The notes below the pieces were generated by a model. The model made no database searches. It saw only the letters and a program-made list of their open reading frames with translations, and had not been told where the DNA came from. From Rhizoclosmatium globosum (taxonomy: Eukaryota; Chytridiomycota; Chytridiomycetes; Chytridiales; Chytriomycetaceae), in assembly GCA_002104985.1 (NCBI GenBank), contig MCGO01000022.1, positions 124,001-188,000 on the forward strand: DNA of 64,000 bases, given 5' to 3'. Below are positions 10,733 to 24,601 of this stretch, one piece after another. The first letter of the stretch is position 1. Each line of letters begins with the position of its first letter. The position numbers and the translations under genes are program-made.

Positions 10733-11404
10733 TTACTTGCGTCTCTCAATCAACTCAACAGAGTAACCATCTGGGTCCAAGACGAAAGCAATGTTTCTCA
10801 TAACACCTACAGATATTCATTGTTCAATCCAAGCAAAGAAGCATTTCAAATCCGGAACAATTTACCTTCCGTCAGTCTCTTTCTGAATGGAACTCCGGCA
10901 GCATCCAAGTAAGCAGAGTACTCGACAATATCATCCACAACAATACAAATGTGGGCGTACCCGTTTCCAGGTTGGTTCTTGTGGCCGTGTACTCGAACGC
11001 CTCGTCCTTCTCGGTTCCCCAGTTGTGTGTGAGTTCAATCAAGCCGGAAGCATGGGATCGCCAGAGAGCCTTCTCCTCGTCGGTTCCGTTCTATATCCCA
11101 AAGGTGTGTAAGTGTGTATGATAAAAGGAAAGGAAAGGTGAAAAGGGGGGGAAACCTTGATCTCGTCTGGAACGTTGAATGCGAGGAAGTAGTTTGTGAA
11201 CTGGCCCTTCTCGGAGGGGCTTTCGAGGAGGAGGTGCATTCCGAGGATGTCTCTGTAGAACTTGAGGGACTTTTGGGCGTCCTTGACTCGGTAGCAGATG
11301 TGGTTCAAGTGGACCTTGTTTGTTTTTTATGGGAGGGGGTTGAGTGGGGTGAGTTTCAATGGAAGGGATGTAGAGTGTGGTACCTTTTGTGGTGAGCCAG
11401 TCAT
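10733..11404 (-). CDS. GLO1: Lactoylglutathione lyase (glyoxalase I)
   Basis: Converts the hemithioacetal of methylglyoxal and glutathione to S-lactoylglutathione. Exons on the minus strand are 11384-11404, 11156-11314, 10866-11090 and 10733-10806. Recognisable blocks are LNHICYRVKDAQKSLKFYRD, LGMHLLLESP, LIELTHNWGTE, GNGYAHICIVVDDI and NIAFVLDPDGYSVELIERR, which carry the His/Glu zinc ligands and the glutathione-binding residues. The length of about 160 residues is that of the single-domain eukaryotic form, without a mitochondrial leader. One base is missing near 11000 in GG, just before VHGHKNQPGNG. Confidence 0.9.
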
Positions 11405-11783
11405 TGTTTGGTTTGGTGGTGAAGTTGTTTGGGAACAAGAAACAAGCGAAACGAGGCGAAACAAGCACACAACGAAATGGACGGGATTTAAAGAAGTCTG
11501 AAGCCACAATGGACGGTAGGTAAAAAGACTACTTTGAATCTCTGATTCGTAAAATCGCTTCATTTCCTTCTTCTTCTTCTTCTTCGCTAGTTCCTGGTTA
11601 TGGCAGCACAGCTGTAAATCGTAAGACGAATATGTAGACCAATACAGGCAAACTTCAACGTAATGCGTATGTAATTCGGATCATTTTGGAACTTAAGATA
11701 AGTTATTTAAAAAAACGTATTTTACTTTATAGTTCCGAAATTAAAGAACAGCCGCCATCAACTGCCCGCAACCTTCCTACATT
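11405..11783. other. Intergenic with TTC microsatellite
   Basis: No gene is seen between glyoxalase I and the LRGUK-like gene. A short (TTC)n run lies at 11568-11585. Confidence 0.5.
11568..11585. repeat. (TTC)6 microsatellite
   Basis: Six uninterrupted TTC units upstream of glyoxalase I on its 5' side. Confidence 0.7.
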
Positions 11784-14518
11784 TCACTCTGATTCATTAA
11801 AACACTTGATATACGTACTCAAACAGAAATCCCGTAACTCTGCATACGCTCGTTCAGGATCATCATTCACGATCCGTAAATCAAAGAAGTCTTTCATCTT
11901 TTCGTACGATTCGACGCCAGGTGCTTTTGCCATCCATTTTTCAACGTCTTCTTGGAATTGTTCTTCGGAGAGAGGGGCGTGGCCTGTTGGTTGGATTGGT
12001 TGTAAAGTGTCTGAGGAAGGGGTAGCTTCGCCATTTGTGGAGGGGGGTGCAACGGATACTGCTGGTTTTGCGAGGGTTTGGTGGTGGTTTTGTAGGGGTT
12101 GCGTTTGTGGTTGTGCTGGCTGCGCTGGCTGTGGTGCTTGTTGTGGGGGTATGGGTAACCCGACTCCTGTTACTAGGTTCATGAGGCTATAGTTTCCGTT
12201 CCCCTTTTGAAGAATCAACTTTCGTATCTCGTCGTCATCGTCGTTGATTCCTGATGCATTTGTGGCGACAGAGTCACTGCTGCTAGGGCGAGACTTTTCA
12301 CCTCCGGGGGTGTTAAAGTTGTCGGGGGGCAAACCACTCACAGGACGTGAGATGGAAGAATCTAAGTCACCCATGATTCCTGATACAGGCCTCTCAAGAC
12401 CACTGCTTGCAGGGCGGGAGTGGGAAGGCGAATGTGAGGTACTATGTTCTTGGATTGTTTCTACAATCTTCATGTGGTTCGGACGAACGTGATTGTGCAT
12501 ACGCAGGTGGTTCGCGGCTGTTGCCGGACGAAGACGGTTCTCAAGACGGTTTTTCAGAACTTCAAGGGATGGAACGGTAATGAAGATGTAGAGCGGTTTC
12601 AGGTGTGATCTTTTCAAGGCAAGTACACCCTTGAAGTTGTGTGTTAGTCTCATGCCGTCAAAGTCAGAGATGATTAAGAGGTTACCTCAATTTCGAGATC
12701 CATGATACAGACTTTTCCTTCCTCAGTCACTTTATCAATTGCCTCCATACTAGTTCCGTACATGCAACCAAAGAGCGTGACCACTTCTGCAAATTTGCCT
12801 TCTTCCACCATAGCCTCCATTTCAGCTCTCGACACAAAATGGTAGTGTGTTCCCTGCTCTTCTCCGATACGAGGTTTCCTCGTAGTATGCGAAACAGAAC
12901 ATCCATAAATATGTGGAAAATCTTTAAGAAGTCGGTTTGTCAATGTCCTATCGGCACATCCCAATTTTAGATTCTTTTCCACAAGATAACTTCAACGTTA
13001 CCTCTTCCCTGCACCACTAGGTCCACACAACACAATAGGCCGCAAATAAGTCGCACGCATAAGATCTTCCGCTTTTACCTTCGCATATAGCTTTGCCTGC
13101 CGTTTCAATAGACATGAATGCTGTAAACTTGCAATGACGCTTGGAGATGGGTTGTACGCGTTTACAGCTGCCACTTTTTCTTCTACGTTAATGGACGACC
13201 GTCAAGTACAGTGAGGCTTTGTAATTGGAAGCGGTTGCGAGACGGTTATTTGCAACGACGGTTTGTGGGGATGGAGGGACTGGGCCGCTGCTGGGTGGGC
13301 GGACACGTTGGTTATGTGTATGTGTGTGGTATATAGCACTTTTTCGGGTTGATGTGTTTGTAGAGGAGTTTAACGAATTTGTGCTTGATAGGTAGGTACT
13401 TGTTGAGGTTTCGAGGGTCGACAGGGTGGGAGGAGTGACACCTGGGATGGGCGTCGGAAGAGGCATAACGATTGGGTTTCGTTTGAAGGAGAGTTCTGTT
13501 AGCATGCGAAGGGTTGATTTCAGGTGAGTAATTTGTTCGGGGTCGTCGATTTGGTTGCAGTCGAGGTCTAGGTGGCGGAGATATTTGTGATTGCTGTTGA
13601 TACTCGTAAGTCTGTGAATAGCGTTGTTGCTGAGATGAAGATCTTCCAGGCTTGAGAGTGTTTCAATTCCCTCTAATGAAACTAGTCGATTGGAGCGCTG
13701 TGAAAGGGTCTCAATAAGAACGAATACAATTGTTGGGCCTACTAAATCTAAGTATTTGATAGGGAGGTTATCCAGATTGCATATATTCCTGATTCCGTTG
13801 AATGACAGGCTAAGGTATGTCAAGAATCGACACTCTGAGAGACCCGTTATATCCTTTATCAAATTCCCTTATTTACGTTAGTATATTGCAAAATTTCAAT
13901 CAGAGCACCAACTGTCTAGCTTGATGGTCTTTAGAAAACGGTGCTCAGATAGATCCGCAATCTCCATAATTTGATTCCGAGAAAAGTCGATTTCTTGGAG
14001 ATTGAAAGGCGTTGGCCAGTAGTCCAGCACTTCAGTAAGTTTGTTGTTGCTGACGTCCAATTTCACGAGGTAAAGCATCGATCCAAGACATGAAATATCT
14101 AGCTTTGGTTTTAAAACGCAACTTTCCAACAACGAAACGCCATTACCCGTCAACTCGTTTCCAGATAAATTGAGATTTTGGATGTATTTGTAAGGTTCCA
14201 GATCTGAGATATCATTTAACCCTGCGTTCTGCCCAGATAAAATCAGCCTGTTAAAAAAGACAAGCCCAAGGCGCACCGGAATAGATAACTTCAAATAAAC
14301 TTCGCTATATCCGTCAGGTGTCTTTCCAAGTTGCGATAGGCCTTTCTTAGAAGCTCCATTGTCACAGGAACTCTGTCCGGGTCTTGCGGTTCTTCCGCGA
14401 TTTCATTGAACGGCAACTTCACTGTATCGTCGTTCGTAAGTCCCTCAAAAAGCTGACTCCCGTAGCTCGTTGCGCGCGTTATATCGTCCTCTGGAAGGTC
14501 AAACGCAAGCTGCATCAT
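11784..14518 (-). CDS. LRGUK: LRGUK-like leucine-rich-repeat/guanylate-kinase protein
   Basis: Minus-strand exons are 14301-14518, 13913-14247, 13743-13867, 13002-13697, 12686-12948 and 11784-12629. The product has an N-terminal helical region, about eight LRRs of the SDS22 type (IQNLNLSGNEL, LVKLDVSNNKLT, LTYLSLSFNGI, LEDLHLSNNAI), a Ser/Pro/Thr linker, and a guanylate-kinase domain with P-loop CGPSGAGK, then SVSHTTRKPR and VCIMDLE. A 250-residue low-complexity tail follows. This order is that of LRGUK, a microtubule/axoneme protein needed for sperm flagella in mammals, so a zoospore-flagellum role is inferred. One frameshift or unseen short intron lies near 13185. The start is the ATG at 14518; no upstream exon was seen. 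Confidence 0.85.
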
Positions 14519-14739
14519 ATTCGTAGGACTTTGATGATCTTCAACGTAAAATTGTCGATGCCAAATAATGAAAGAAGCAGACAACTAATAACGAGTCAAA
14601 TGAAAAAGATAGTTTCTATTCTTCACCTACAAAACGATGATGAACAAGTAAACCACGACCTACATCAAACCACCGTCCTCATGACAACATTCCCTCCCTT
14701 ACAGCAAAAACAACACAATTTATGGGTATGGCATTATGT

Positions 14740-15811
<1,072 letters not shown>

Positions 15812-15982
15812 GGTTTGGCGTATTGATTTGGTGGGCAAAAACGAAAACCAGTAACAAGTTCTAGAGTACTATTTGTCGATTTATTTAAGTAGTCCGTCAT
15901 GCATATAATAGCCTCATACAATAATTTTATCGCTGTATGAGAAAATGAATCAATTATTTCCAGGTTTAGCATGCTCAAGAAC

Positions 15983-18128
15983 TTACCGATATTCTTCAAT
16001 ATTATCCCAAGTCAACATAACAAGCTCACGACGCGATAGTGGTTCTTGGTAAACGGACACATTCTGTTGCCTAAACACGAGACCCATGTGTCATATCTTT
16101 GTGAATTGCATCAGTCTCCAGAATAAACAGAAGAAAAATACAAACCCAACGACGTGTCCATACGGAGATATTGCCGGGCGTACAATATTTTCCAAGGTTA
16201 TTGGGTCAATCATTCCAGGGAGAGGGTTGTTTTCATCCAGAGAAGTCGTCTCCTCAATTTGAGTCCAGCTTGTTTTGACAACCTCTCCACCTTTTTCCCC
16301 ATCCTCAACACTTACTTCGCTATTGGGTTCGGATGCATCAGAGCTATTGGTTCCTCTGGAACGTCGAGGCTTCCTTTTGATCCGCGGCTTTCGTCTCTTT
16401 TTAACGAGTTCTTGAGTTGGTTGTTGACCTGAAGCGCTCGAAGTTTCAACGTCCAAATCTCCGTTGGCGTCGTTGTCTTCATCGTCGCCTTCAATATCAA
16501 TCATACTGTCCGTCTTTCGCTTTATACCACGTCGTTTTTGGTTCTCATCGTCATCCACTGACTCGTTCCCTCCATGAAAACGAAGATCTCCTTTCGAGGT
16601 GATGGTATAGTTGGAGTCTTTGATTTTTCCAGCTCGAACCAGGCTGCGGTAGAATGTGGCACACTGTTTGAATGAAATTAGACATGATGGAAGCTTATGG
16701 GCATTTAGTTCTTTCAAACCTGATATCCAACTCGACCAGGTATCGGAATAGAAAATATTCCCCATTGACCGTTGGCACCAACTTCTTTCAGGCGATCCAT
16801 AAAGAGCTTCTTTTCACTCTAATAAAACTGTTACAGTGAATCATACTGCATATGTAGTACATACTCTGTCCATATTCCGTTCCTCTGCATCTCTCCAGGT
16901 TTGTTGAAACGATAGTAATAACGGTTGGGACATGCGTCAATAGATTTATACGCGTCGACACGTGCTTTCGACCACCCTGCAAAGATTTCTGTTGGATTCA
17001 CGTCTGGCTCTGCGATGGCATCGATCTTAAAGCGACTAAGGGTAGGCCTAGTTTCAAAGTGAGTCGATCAGTAAATTGAACAAAATCTTACTTTTTCCCG
17101 GCTTTACTCGTCGACGGTATCTCATTTTCATCAATTTTTTTGCTGTTTCTTTTGCGAGGAGGACTTTTTCGACGAGGAGAGGTTGGCTTTGATGAAGTTT
17201 CTTTGGCTTGTGACTTGGTCTTTGCACGTTTCTGAAGAGCAACTGTTCTACGTATAGTTTGAAGGTATTCATCATCATCAGTCATTTTCAGTATAACAGC
17301 ATCCTGGGTATTAGAGAATCAGACAAGGAATTCAGGATCGACGATGCACCTCGTCGTGATTACAATCTTTCAAGGCTTCCCGTATTTCATCAGCGGTAAG
17401 ATTATTGAATACGGCAAGGATTCTAGCAGATTTTGTTTGGAATTCACGCTCCTCAAAGGCTTTGAACTGATGAAAAGAGTCAAATCAACTCGATTCTTCA
17501 AAGCAGATATAATAAAACGAACTCTTTCTTGCTGCAGTGCGACGCGTTTTTGAATCAAATCTGCTTCTTCAGTTGTGATTTCTGAATCAAAGACACGAGA
17601 TTTGCGGATCGTCACCAGATTGTCCCTAATAAGGCCAGGATGAATAAAAACCAGATGACAGGGAATAGTATTACAGTTGGTCACCAATTGTTTTGATCTT
17701 TTCGTCAGCGGTAAGGGTTGTTGCGATGGCTGGTTTGGAAGGCGACGACACAGCACTGTTCTGGTCTGTTGCAGGCAAGTCATCTTCGGGGCCCAGGTCT
17801 TCAATGTCGATGAAATCATCGTCTGTGTCCAGTGAGGATTGCGCTTGTTGATTCAGCTTTGCATCCAGAGTCTGTTCCAGGTTTCGGACATGCTCAGACG
17901 TTGCGACCGGATCCTGGAAGGACAGGCAGCGAGTAAGTACGGCTGATGCGACGGCAGAGTGGGCGAGAACGACCTGGGCCTGGGCCTGAGTTGTGTTCTT
18001 GGGTTCTGTTGTGGATCGGCGGTGAGAGACTGATTGGAAGCAACAAAGAAAGAACCTGAACCCTCCGCGGCAGATGGATCCCGCAAGGTTCCTTCAGTTG
18101 GCACTTGAGTCGCCGTGCTCTTACTCAT
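15983..18128 (-). CDS. SANT/Myb-like protein with C-terminal U-box-like domain
   Basis: The N terminus (MSKSTATQ..) leads to an acidic helical region. A short CUE-like helix bundle (ARILAVFNNLTADEIREAL) follows, then a Lys/Ser-rich stretch (SPRRKSPPRKRNSKK). A Myb/SANT-type segment comes next (LFMDRLKEVGANGQWGIF then IPGRVGYQCATFYRSL). After an acidic and basic linker the end reads IDPITLENIVRPAISPYGHV, then CPFTKNHYRRRELVML and NIEEYR, which has the layout of a U-box. I infer a chromatin-associated ubiquitin-ligase-like protein. At least six introns are present. Frames need one added base near 17995 and one near 16035. The stop is at 15983-15985. Confidence 0.65.
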
Positions 18129-18545
18129 GAATCTAAACAAGTAATTAAAAGCAGAATGGTCCTTTTCTTGGTGGCGGGAAGGAGACAATTTTCTGCTTCC
18201 CACCTCAATCACAAAAAATACAAAACAAGTTGGAAAAAAGGTCGCCTGTCAATTAAGCACCTTCTTTTTCTTCTTCTCAATTGTTTGTTATCGGCTGTGG
18301 CTCTATAGGTATGCTTAAAAGGACAAAGGACGGGATTGAATGTCGTGTGGGGTGTTTGATGTGTGTGGCTGCCTCAACCCGCCATGACTTTGCTTCTTTG
18401 CTTGAGACCTGTCAGCATGACTAACTTGCTTTATTCATTATCATACACAGATATCTATTCTATTTATTGTACATATACTGCCGCGAATCTATTAGTACTA
18501 TCCACCCTCCTCAACTTGTCAAGCTGTCAAACCTCCCATTCAATC
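18129..18545. other. Divergent intergenic region (SANT/U-box gene and Puf gene)
   Basis: The 417 bp are open in one plus-strand frame but without protein character before the ATG at 18546. The region probably holds both promoters. A pyrimidine-rich run lies at 18255-18285. Confidence 0.4.
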
Positions 18546-21500
18546 ATGATTACAACTAGCCCGTCCCATCTCAACTCAGAAGCTGGTTCGCCAGATCAAA
18601 CCACCTTTTCTCCTACAAACCGCCAAAATTGTGGAATTCTGAAGGCTCCTGTTGTGGCTGACCTGCATACAGAAATTTCCAGTCTAAAATCAGCCCGTCA
18701 AACAGACGCGTTCATTCTTTCCTTGAGAGAACGGGAGATTGAAGAGTTGAAGAATCTGCTTCATGCTAAAGTAGTAAACGCGTCAACTGAAGTGTCAGGA
18801 GCACCCTATCAACTTTTGAACGGAAAGCACGGCCTTCTCTCCTCCAACAATGACAGCAACGACACTTTAGTCTTTCCTGAATCCAGAGAATGCCGAGACC
18901 TGGAGCCTTTGCTTCATAACGTTACCAAACTTTGCGATTCTCCTCAACTACCCACCCAACCATCCAAGGCATCTGGAACAACAGATGGCCGACTCCTGTC
19001 ATCGTTACCGTTTCAACTTTCAGAAAGCTCTGAACTGGTTGGCCCAGGCGGTGTTGAAATGAAACGCAGTGGCGGCCTGCGGTTAACGGCGGATTCAACA
19101 TACGACGACCAGTATCACGGATCTGCCGTTGACGGTCCAGCCTTTGTTTCTACTACCGAGCCTACTTTTACGGACAATGATCTTCAGTCTTTTCGGTCTC
19201 TCTCCATCCACACCAGAGGTTTTGGTGCTGCTCAGACCGACCTTCTTGGACCCGATCCCGCCTCTCGTTCCAACGACAATCTCCATCGATCTCTTGAAAC
19301 TTCTAGCATCCAAGGATTCAGAGGAGATGATTCTCCTCTTTTTCATGCGTCAAACCTCGTTCTACGCGACCCATCACCACTCGGACGCATTGGTTCCACA
19401 ACCCGGTGTAGCTCCACATCTGAGCTTCCATCTACCGCCAATGCGAGCAACATCTGGAGTCAATACCCTTCTTCGTACACCCTTTCATCGTCTCTGAAAA
19501 ACTCTGGCTCCATGAAAGACTTTGGTCAAGCGGAGATGTACCGTCAAGCATCGCTCAATCAACGTGGTTCCAGAGGAGACTATCCACAGGAAGATCCAAG
19601 AAGTATGAACCGGGCATTTGCAGACCAGGATCCCAACTCCCGTTTCAAGGTGAGTTTCTCTGTGTTCTTGGATGTTTTTCTCAAATGTTCTGATTTGCCT
19701 ATCAACAGGGCTCCAAATTTCACTTGGACCCAACATCCCCAGCGTACGTCCCTTCTCAGTTTCGTTCCCAAAATCGTGGCAACTCTGTTACAAGAAACAA
19801 TGGACGCGAAACAGAAAAAGGTGTCTGGGACTCATACCCAACTTCGCGACAACTCTCACAGAACGCATACCCAGAGTTTGATGAAGCCGTCGGAGAATCA
19901 GTATGTCTAAAGCGTACGCTCTTCCTCTATTTCTAATTGCCATACAGAACTTTTACCAAATCAGCGATAGTGACGTTAGCCCTCCCCTCACGCGTCCTTA
20001 TTCTGCACACGACTCTGGTTTCAACCAATCTCAAATGCTACAAAATTCTTATATCCCTGGAGGAATGTTGATTGGTGATACACAAGACTACGAAGACTTT
20101 GGAGCATACAACCAAGACTTCAACGAATTCGGTGACTCAGTCCATTACCAGGTATGAAAATGTGTTCTATTTATGTATTGATTTGGCTGACTTATATTTC
20201 AATGAAAAAGGTCCTCGTTGAGAAAATCATTCAAACAAACGACCAACCAGCGTCTCTCCATCTTCAGCAAAATATCAAGCACTTAAGTGGCCTCATTCAA
20301 AACCCTCTTTCAGATGCTGCCGTTGTTGCAACGGCTATTCGGAGTCGCAACTTGTTGATGGATGCCGTCCGCCCACAGGCTCTTTCGTTGATGCGTAATC
20401 GATTTGGAAACTTTTTAATGCAACGGTGTCTTGAGTTTGGAACAAGAGAACAAGTCAAAGGGCTCGTTTTGTTGATGGGTGGACACATGTATCCCTTGAG
20501 TTGTGACAGGTTTGGATGTCACGTTGTCCAGAAGGTATTGTCCTCCTCCTTTACATCATACAAAGAACTTACATTGAACTTCATATCCACAGGCTTTGGA
20601 CGTATGCGAAGATGACGTGAAACTCAGTATCGTCACTGAACTCTTCCGCGCGATCCCCGAAACAATTACACATCGTTTTGCATGTCACGTCTGGCAACGC
20701 GTTTTTGAGACAAAATGGGGCACTACACTGTCACCACCAACTCCAATTGCATTGGAACAGTTCCCTCTCACAGCCAACATGGTGGATTCAACATCCCCAG
20801 CGCAAGTTCAAATCACGTTTTCTAATCGCAGTAAAATTGTGCAGCGCGTGGATGCGGCGTTGAAGGGGCAGTGGCATTTAGTCGCGAATGATGAGAATGG
20901 GAGTTTGGTTGTTCAGTGTATTTTGAGAATTGTACGGACGGTGATAAGAGAGAGATTGTGAAGGAAGTCTTGGTTTACGCGGCTGATATCGCTAAAGGTG
21001 TGTATCAGCGTAGAGGTTCCATAACTCGTTGCTAATCGTGCTTTAGGCCAATGGGGTAACTGGGTCATTCAACATCTGTTGGATCACGGAACTCCCGCAG
21101 ACAAATCCCACATCTTTAAAGTGGTTGCAAGAAATGTTACAGCATGTCTGTCGACCAATTTGCTTCCAAAGTTGTCGAGAAGGTCCTTAAATCATGTCAA
21201 CGACGAGAATTGTTTGACATTGTGGATGTTGTCATCAGTCCTGTGATGCGAGAAACTGGGTACGTTCACTTCTGCGGCTAAGTTTCGAACGAGGTTCTCA
21301 TTCTTGATATTAGATGTCCCGGTATTCTTGAAATGATGAACAACCAATACGCCAACTACGTTGTCCAGCATATTCTGACTCTCTCAGACCCAGCTCAACG
21401 CGACACTTGTGTCCGTTTGATCGCTCCACATCTTCCAGTTCTCCGTGGATCCAAGTACGGCCAGCGTGTGGCTGCCATCGTTGAGAAGCACATTCGAACA

Positions 21501-21961
21501 TGCCAGCAACGTTTCGGGACCATCATCAATGTTCCAAACAACAACATCATCAACAACTTGAACCACTTTTCCCGTTCTGGAAGCAACTCCAGCACGTTCA
21601 ACTCGAGTGGGCTGGCGCTGACGATGAACGCTACCTGAACCAGCCCACGTTTGGAAACACTGGTCCTCTGTTTGGAGGGTTTTCTGCCACACCGAGCAAC
21701 CCGTTGTTCAACAACGCGTATAATCCATTTGAAGGTGCTCCTCTCAACAACCAGAGTATGTACCTTCAAAATGCACAAATCAATCACACTTCACAACATA
21801 TGTATGGCACATCTCCCACGTTTCGAGAGTCATCACTGCTGAACCAAATGATGCCTCCTCAGCCGGGGACTGCCAATACCAATGAAGGTTCAAACTTTTA
21901 TGCTCAGTTGCACCAGCAACATCAGAACAGTATGAGTGACTCTCAGTTTGGAGGGTGGTAA
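18546..21961 (+). CDS. Pumilio/Puf-repeat RNA-binding protein
   Basis: A long low-complexity N-terminal half (Ser/Asn/Pro-rich, with a short coiled coil near SLREREIEELKNLL) precedes a Puf domain encoded from about 20210. Repeats are recognisable by helices such as NRFGNFLMQRCLEFG, CDRFGCHVVQKALDV, THRFACHVWQRVFE, NDENGSLVVQ, GQWGNWVIQHLLDHG, ASKVVEKVLKSC and NNQYANYVVQHIL; their N..[NR/YQ..] positions read RNA bases. The C terminus is Asn/Gln/Phe-rich. It probably controls mRNA stability in the cytoplasm. A longer spacer after the fourth repeat recalls the divergent Puf proteins of fungi. Frames need one added base near 20927, 21143 and 21631. Confidence 0.85.
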
Positions 21962-22218
21962 AACCGTTTTCAAACCTGTTAATATTTCATATATCAATCA
22001 TTAATCTTAAGTTTCATCAACTGAACGTATTTTATCTTAGACATTGTTTTAATAGTGGTGGATGTGTTTTTGTGTGTGGTTTGGGTGCTCTTCTTTAGAC
22101 TGTTCTTATTTTATGCTTATTGAGAGATTGGAAATATTATCGAATTCAACTTTATAACACTTTTTAGACCAAAGTAGCATAAAGCCGCAATAGATTACAA
22201 GTCAACAAATCGCATCAT

Positions 22219-24022
22219 TTACTTGAGAATCTTGGAAACAACACCCGTTCCAACAGTCTTTCCACCTTCACGAATAGTGAATCTCAAACCCTCGTTCAAG
22301 GCCATTGGCTGAGAGAGCTCAACCTGCATCTCAACATTGTCTCCCGGCATGATCATCTTTCCTTCATCACGGTTCTTGTTACCCTCCTCAGTGTTTGGCC
22401 ACTTGATGGTACAAGTAATGTCCAAAGTACGGGAGAACAATTGTGGCTTGTAGTTGTCAACAAATGGAGTGTGACGACCTCCTTCATCCTTGGAGAGGAC
22501 GTAAAGTTGGGAAAGGAAGGTGGTGTGTGGAGAGATGGATCCTGGGAAGGCAATAACCTGACCACGACGGAGCTGCTCACGCTTAAGACCACGGAGGAGA
22601 AGACCGGCGTTGTCACCAGCCTCGGCACGGTCAAGTTCTGACCCGCGAATAATATTAAAAAACAGTTTTCAGCAAGAAGAAAAAGAGGAGACTCACCCTT
22701 GTGGAACATCTCAACTCCAGTAACAGTGGTCTTCAAGGTCTGTCCGAAACCAATAATTTCGACTTCAGCACCCTTGGTGATAACTCCACGCTCGACACGT
22801 CCGGTACACACAGTTCCACGACCAGCAATAGAGAAAACGTCTGAATAAACGATTTTGTTAGAGACAAAAAGTTCAGATTCCCCGCATTACCTTCAACAGG
22901 CATCAAGAATGGTTTGTCCAAGTCACGAGTTGGGACTGGAATGAATTCGTCGACAGCGTTCATGAGCTTAACAATAGATTGTTCACCCAATTCTGGGTTG
23001 GTGTCGTTCAAAGCGCAAAGAGCAGAACCCATGATGATCGGGACCTTGTCTCCTGGGAATCCGTACTCAGACAAAAGGTCACGCATTTCCATCTCGACCT
23101 TTTACAGTATTCCGCAGTAAGTAAAGTGTGGCAGGAAAGGATCGTGACTACTCACAAGCTCCAACATTTCCTTGTCATCGACAGCGTCAACCTTGTTGAC
23201 GAAAACAACAATAGATTCAATACCAACTTGACGAGCCAAGAGCAAGTGCTCCTTGGTCTGTGGCATCTGACCATCGGTGGCAGAAACGACAATAATAGCT
23301 CCATCCTGGATATGAAATCAGCGAAAACGGATCTGGAAAGCCACACTACGCCCATACCATCTGTGCAGCTCCAGTAATCATGTTCTTAATGTAATCAGCG
23401 TGTCCAGGACAGTCAACGTGGGCATAGTGTCTCTTAGCCGTCTCGTATTCAACGTGGGTAGAGTTGATGGTAATACCACGAGCCTTCTCTTCTGGCGCCT
23501 TGTCAATAGCACTGTAGTCGACGAACTTTGCAGATCCTCCCTTAGCCAACACTGTAATGGGATAGAAGTTAGGCTCGAGAAAAAGTGAAGATGCACAAAC
23601 ATACCCTTGGTAATGGCAGCAGTCAGTGTAGTCTTTCCGTGGTCAACGTGTCCAATAGCTGATTAATTAATATCGTTAATCATCAGTCGGTTTTGCAGGT
23701 TTGAGAGGAAGGAGAGAAGTGATTGTCGATGATTGAAGAATGCGAAACAGTTGAGGCAGAAGGAAGCTGATTATGAAACGTACTTCCAATGTTAACGTGT
23801 GGCTTGGATCTGTTGTAAGCAGAGTAGGAACGGCCTAGATTTGGATTATGTGAGTCATATGTTGCAAACGTACAGGTTTTGGCTGTAAAGGCCAACATGA
23901 ACTACTGAAGGGAATCACGTACCGGTGAATCCAGTGGAAACTGCAGCCATCTTAAATGGCTGAGTGGTCTTGGTGCATGCAGCGGCAACAAGGCTAGTCA
24001 ATCGGCTGGCAACAACTCGCAT
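22219..24022 (-). CDS. TUF1: Mitochondrial elongation factor Tu
   Basis: GTPase that brings aminoacyl-tRNA to the mitochondrial ribosome. About eight minus-strand exons join cleanly. A basic, Ala/Thr-rich leader ([18 protein letters not shown]) precedes SKPHVNIGS, the P-loop [14 protein letters not shown], the switch region around [29 protein letters not shown] and GSALCAL. Domains 2 and 3 follow ([51 protein letters not shown]). The last residues (GVVSKILK) are canonical. The leader implies mitochondrial import. No frameshift is needed over about 1.3 kb of coding sequence. Confidence 0.95.
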
Positions 24023-24601
24023 CTTTCTCAAGTTGTCTTTGTGAAAAAAGAAAACGAAGAATGAATGAAAGGATAGAATAAGAAAGCTTATTACTTGAAT
24101 CTTTCTTTTTCCTCTTCTTTTACTCACTGTGTGTTGTTGTCTGCTTGCTTGAAATCTCTGATTGAGCTTTGTCTGTAATGACCTTGTATGAAAGAAGCAA
24201 CAGTAGAACGCCGCAAAAGAACTCGAAACGTCAAGTATGGCCAAATCGGAATAAGAGAATCATAAGAGGCTCCTCAGTTTGAAATTCCGGATGGAGGTTG
24301 AAACATACGATACGTCATTCATTACGAAACTTCAAATATAACTTCAAAGAGCTGAACCAACTTGAAAATGAGGTTAAGAAGCTTATAGGGTGGAATGTTA
24401 TGAGTGTCACATTTCCATCGAAACCGGATGATTCTGATCGAATGTGGTCGAAAAAAAGCGAAACAATGTACCTAATTGTAATGACTCAAATTGCATCGAA
24501 ATTACGCCACAGAAAAGCTATAAAAGCGACGCGACTTTCCCTTGCATTCACAACACAAGTACAAACACAAAAGCGAATACAACCAAGAACAACAAACGAA
24601 T
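24023..24601. promoter_or_regulatory. Divergent promoter region of EF-Tu and small heat-shock gene 1
   Basis: The 579 bp carry no gene. The 3' part from about 24508 matches the leader of heat-shock copy 2. A TATA element TATAAAAG sits at 24519-24526, 76 bp before the ATG. Scattered GAA/TTC triplets are present but no perfect heat-shock element was found. Confidence 0.5.
24519..24526 (+). promoter_or_regulatory. TATA box of small heat-shock gene 1
   Basis: TATAAAAG lies 76 bp upstream of the start codon, with the same flanks as in copy 2. Confidence 0.6.
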
